Of a stretch of DNA of 10,424 nt, positions 9,200-10,424 are shown piece after piece. The DNA comes from Larix sibirica (Eukaryota; Streptophyta; Pinopsida; Pinales; Pinaceae). Location: the NCBI GenBank assembly GCA_004151065.3, contig NWUY0300014788.1, forward strand, positions 1-10,424, written 5' to 3'. How positions within the stretch are numbered: the first letter of the stretch is position 1; every line of letters starts with the position of its first letter. The position numbers and the translations under genes were made by a program. The notes beneath the pieces were generated by a model. It was not told the DNA's origin and did not search any database. It saw only the letters and a program-made list of their open reading frames with translations.

Positions 9200-9302
9200 G
9201 CTCTGTTGCTCTTACTTTAAGAAAACCTTCCCACTCACAAAACCCTAAGCCTCATCCTAACCTAGTCGCCCTCCTTCATCAGCTTTGTTTTTCCATCCAC
9301 TC
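9200..9302 (-). promoter_or_regulatory. LINE 5' leader
   Basis: The element begins at about 9302 with GAGTGGATGG on its sense strand and runs about 100 bases to the first ATG of ORF1. A LINE promoter is expected to lie in or near this leader, but no specific promoter motif can be seen. Its presence suggests reverse transcription reached, or nearly reached, the RNA 5' end. Confidence 0.5.
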
Positions 9303-9317
9303 AATCAAAGAGGAGAT
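9303..9317. repeat. LINE target-site duplication, copy 2 (5' side of the LINE)
   Basis: Identical to 2019-2033 over all 15 bases. It precedes the continuation of the gypsy RNase H frame at 9318 and directly abuts the LINE 5' end at 9302. Confidence 0.93.
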
Positions 9318-9410
9318 ATGAATTCCACAGATTGATTTAGAGTATTTTTTGTATCCCATTCAATAGTATTAACACATGACAATGCAACACAAAGGGCATG
9401 CAGTTATGAT
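9318..9410 (+). pseudogene. Ty3/gypsy remnant, continuation after the LINE
   Basis: With the duplicated 15 bases counted once, the frame that ends FHVVIRNQRGD at 2033 continues here as MNSTD, a TGA at 9333, then about 25 codons to a TAA at 9414. In gypsy polyproteins the RNase H C-terminus (patterned KKG..N..AD.LSRPP) falls at this place. Only the N-S-T-D part resembles it, and the LSRPP motif is not recognisable. No integrase motif (HHCC or DDE) is seen beyond. Confidence 0.5.
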
Positions 9411-10424
9411 ATGTAATACCCCTAGTTTTGACTTGGAATGTATTTATCCAATATTATGTAAATGATGTAANNACAAGGCCGTATAAGTTTTGATTTCTTC
9501 AGAAGAACAAGTTTGGCCAATATGGATATGCTCCATGACATCAGGTTTCACCGAGATATCAATAGCAGTGGTAGGCATAATGTTTGGAAAATTCCCCTCG
9601 GTTACCATTTCCTATTTGAGAATAGGATATTGAGGGTTGGGAATGACATGTGGTGAAATAATGTGGTGCTCCTTCTTGTAGGGGCACTAAGTCTATATTC
9701 AGTCAACTTATGTACTATGGCTCAATTGAGCTAGGTTTAATATATAAAAAAAATTAGAGAAATTTAAATTTTTATATGTTCTACAAAATATCTTTATCAT
9801 TCATCTCTAAGAAATTTCTAAGGTTTTCATTGAAATATTCAAACATTTGCATTTAGTCAATATTACTAACAACATAAAGATAAAATAAAAATAAGCATTC
9901 TCCTTTCAACTTTCAATACTGTAATTGACAGATTTAATTAAGTAGAAAGTATAATACTTGGTTTTCCATAGAGTGTAGTATGATTTCTGTAGATTCTGTA
10001 GATCCATTTAGTAACCGAAATTACAAATCCACCCTACTGACCAGACATTATCTTGCTGGCCCTGGGAAATCAAACGGATTATCAACAGATTTCCTAGTCC
10101 TCGAGCCCACAGTTAATAACTTGATAGAAAATTCTTCCTTCGATCAATAAAAAAATATCATGTGAGTATCCAACCTCCACCTTGGAGTTCTCCCCCTCTT
10201 CCAAGCCTCGATTTCTCAACCTCTTCGGAATAATTCTCTTCCAAAATCCAATTCCTTGCAGTTCACTTCCAAAAGAACCAATCCCATTCTAACCCATCAT
10301 TTCTTACCTATATAACATTTCCTCCTCCATATGCCTTCCGGCTTACTCCACTACCCCTTTCCAATCCCTTGAAACCCCCAAAACATGTATTCCTTTACTT
10401 GTTTATTCTTACAATTTACAATAA
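9411..10424. other. Unassigned flank, with two undetermined bases
   Basis: I see no gene here. Two N bases stand at 9471-9472. TGTAATACCCC at 9412-9422 resembles the start of many plant LTRs, but no matching LTR end or second copy is in the window. A 12-bp palindrome, GCTCAATTGAGC, lies at 9720-9731. 9740-9900 is very AT-rich. 10160-10400 is pyrimidine-rich on the plus strand with a TATATAA at 10309-10315. None of this supports a gene call. Confidence 0.5.
9985..10002. repeat. Tandem 9-bp duplication
   Basis: TTCTGTAGA is present twice, head to tail, at 9985-9993 and 9994-10002. This is a small replication-slippage type duplication in noncoding flank. Confidence 0.7.

Larger units (their letters stand above)
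2034..9302 (-). mobile_element. Nested, apparently full-length degenerate LINE (L1-type)
   Basis: A non-LTR retrotransposon of about 7.3 kb on the minus strand, bounded by a perfect 15-bp target-site duplication (2019-2033 and 9303-9317) and ending in a short A run (T2033-2039 on the plus strand). It has the plant L1 order: ORF1 with DUF4283 and a CCHC knuckle, then ORF2 with AP endonuclease, reverse transcriptase, zf-RVT and RNase H. A long extra coding-like section and a 3' tail follow. The 5' end carries a leader before ORF1, so the copy seems not to be 5'-truncated, which is unusual for LINEs. Both ORFs contain nonsense codons and ORF2 has frameshifts, so the copy is inactive. The proteins look most like those of conifer LINEs. 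Confidence 0.95.

Noticed and set aside
9480-9640. Possible integrase fragment in the frame SSEEQVWPIW
   Set aside because: The opening faintly recalls the region before gypsy integrase, but no HHCC zinc motif or DDE residues follow.
10309-10315. TATATAA as a possible core promoter
   Set aside because: A TATA-like heptamer is expected by chance in AT-rich DNA. No gene start is visible downstream before the window ends.
1-10424. CRISPR arrays, tRNA or rRNA genes, bacterial operons
   Set aside because: No regularly spaced repeats, cloverleaf-forming sequences or ribosomal RNA signatures were seen. The content is plant retrotransposon.

Overview
The window is plant nuclear DNA and holds no intact host gene that I can support. 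Its content is transposon in transposon. A degenerate but apparently full-length LINE (L1-type non-LTR retrotransposon) lies on the minus strand from about 9302 down to 2034. It is inserted into an older, heavily decayed Ty3/gypsy LTR-retrotransposon on the plus strand. The LINE's ORF1 style (DUF4283 followed by a CCHC zinc knuckle) and several of its motifs look most like conifer/gymnosperm LINEs. That assignment is from memory of the family and is an inference, not a search result.

Layout on the plus strand. 1-987 is AT-rich with no gene seen, apart from a perfect 13-bp hairpin at 213-244. 988-1680 is unassigned coding-like debris. 1681-2033 is the first part of a gypsy RNase H domain. 2019-2033 and 9303-9317 are the two copies of a perfect 15-bp direct repeat, the LINE target-site duplication. 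2034-9302 is the LINE. 9318-9410 continues the interrupted gypsy reading frame. 9411-10424 is unassigned and includes two N bases at 9471-9472.

Inside the LINE, read on the minus strand from high to low coordinates: a short 5' leader; ORF1 (9199-7773) with a basic N-terminus, DUF4283 and a CCHC knuckle in which one Cys has become Phe; ORF2 from 7772 with an AP-type endonuclease, reverse transcriptase, a zf-RVT zinc-binding domain and RNase H, ending near 3600; then a further coding-like stretch of about 430 codons (3604-2307) that matches no standard plant LINE domain; then a 3' tail ending in a short A run against the target-site duplication.

In the intact ancestor, ORF1 would have coated the transcript. 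ORF2 would have nicked the target, copied the RNA by target-primed reverse transcription and removed the RNA strand. In this copy every module carries nonsense codons and ORF2 has several frameshifts, so it is dead. Nonsense density is about three times higher in the gypsy RNase H than in LINE ORF1, so the LINE probably landed in an already dead element. The observation most worth following is the long coding-like extension downstream of RNase H.
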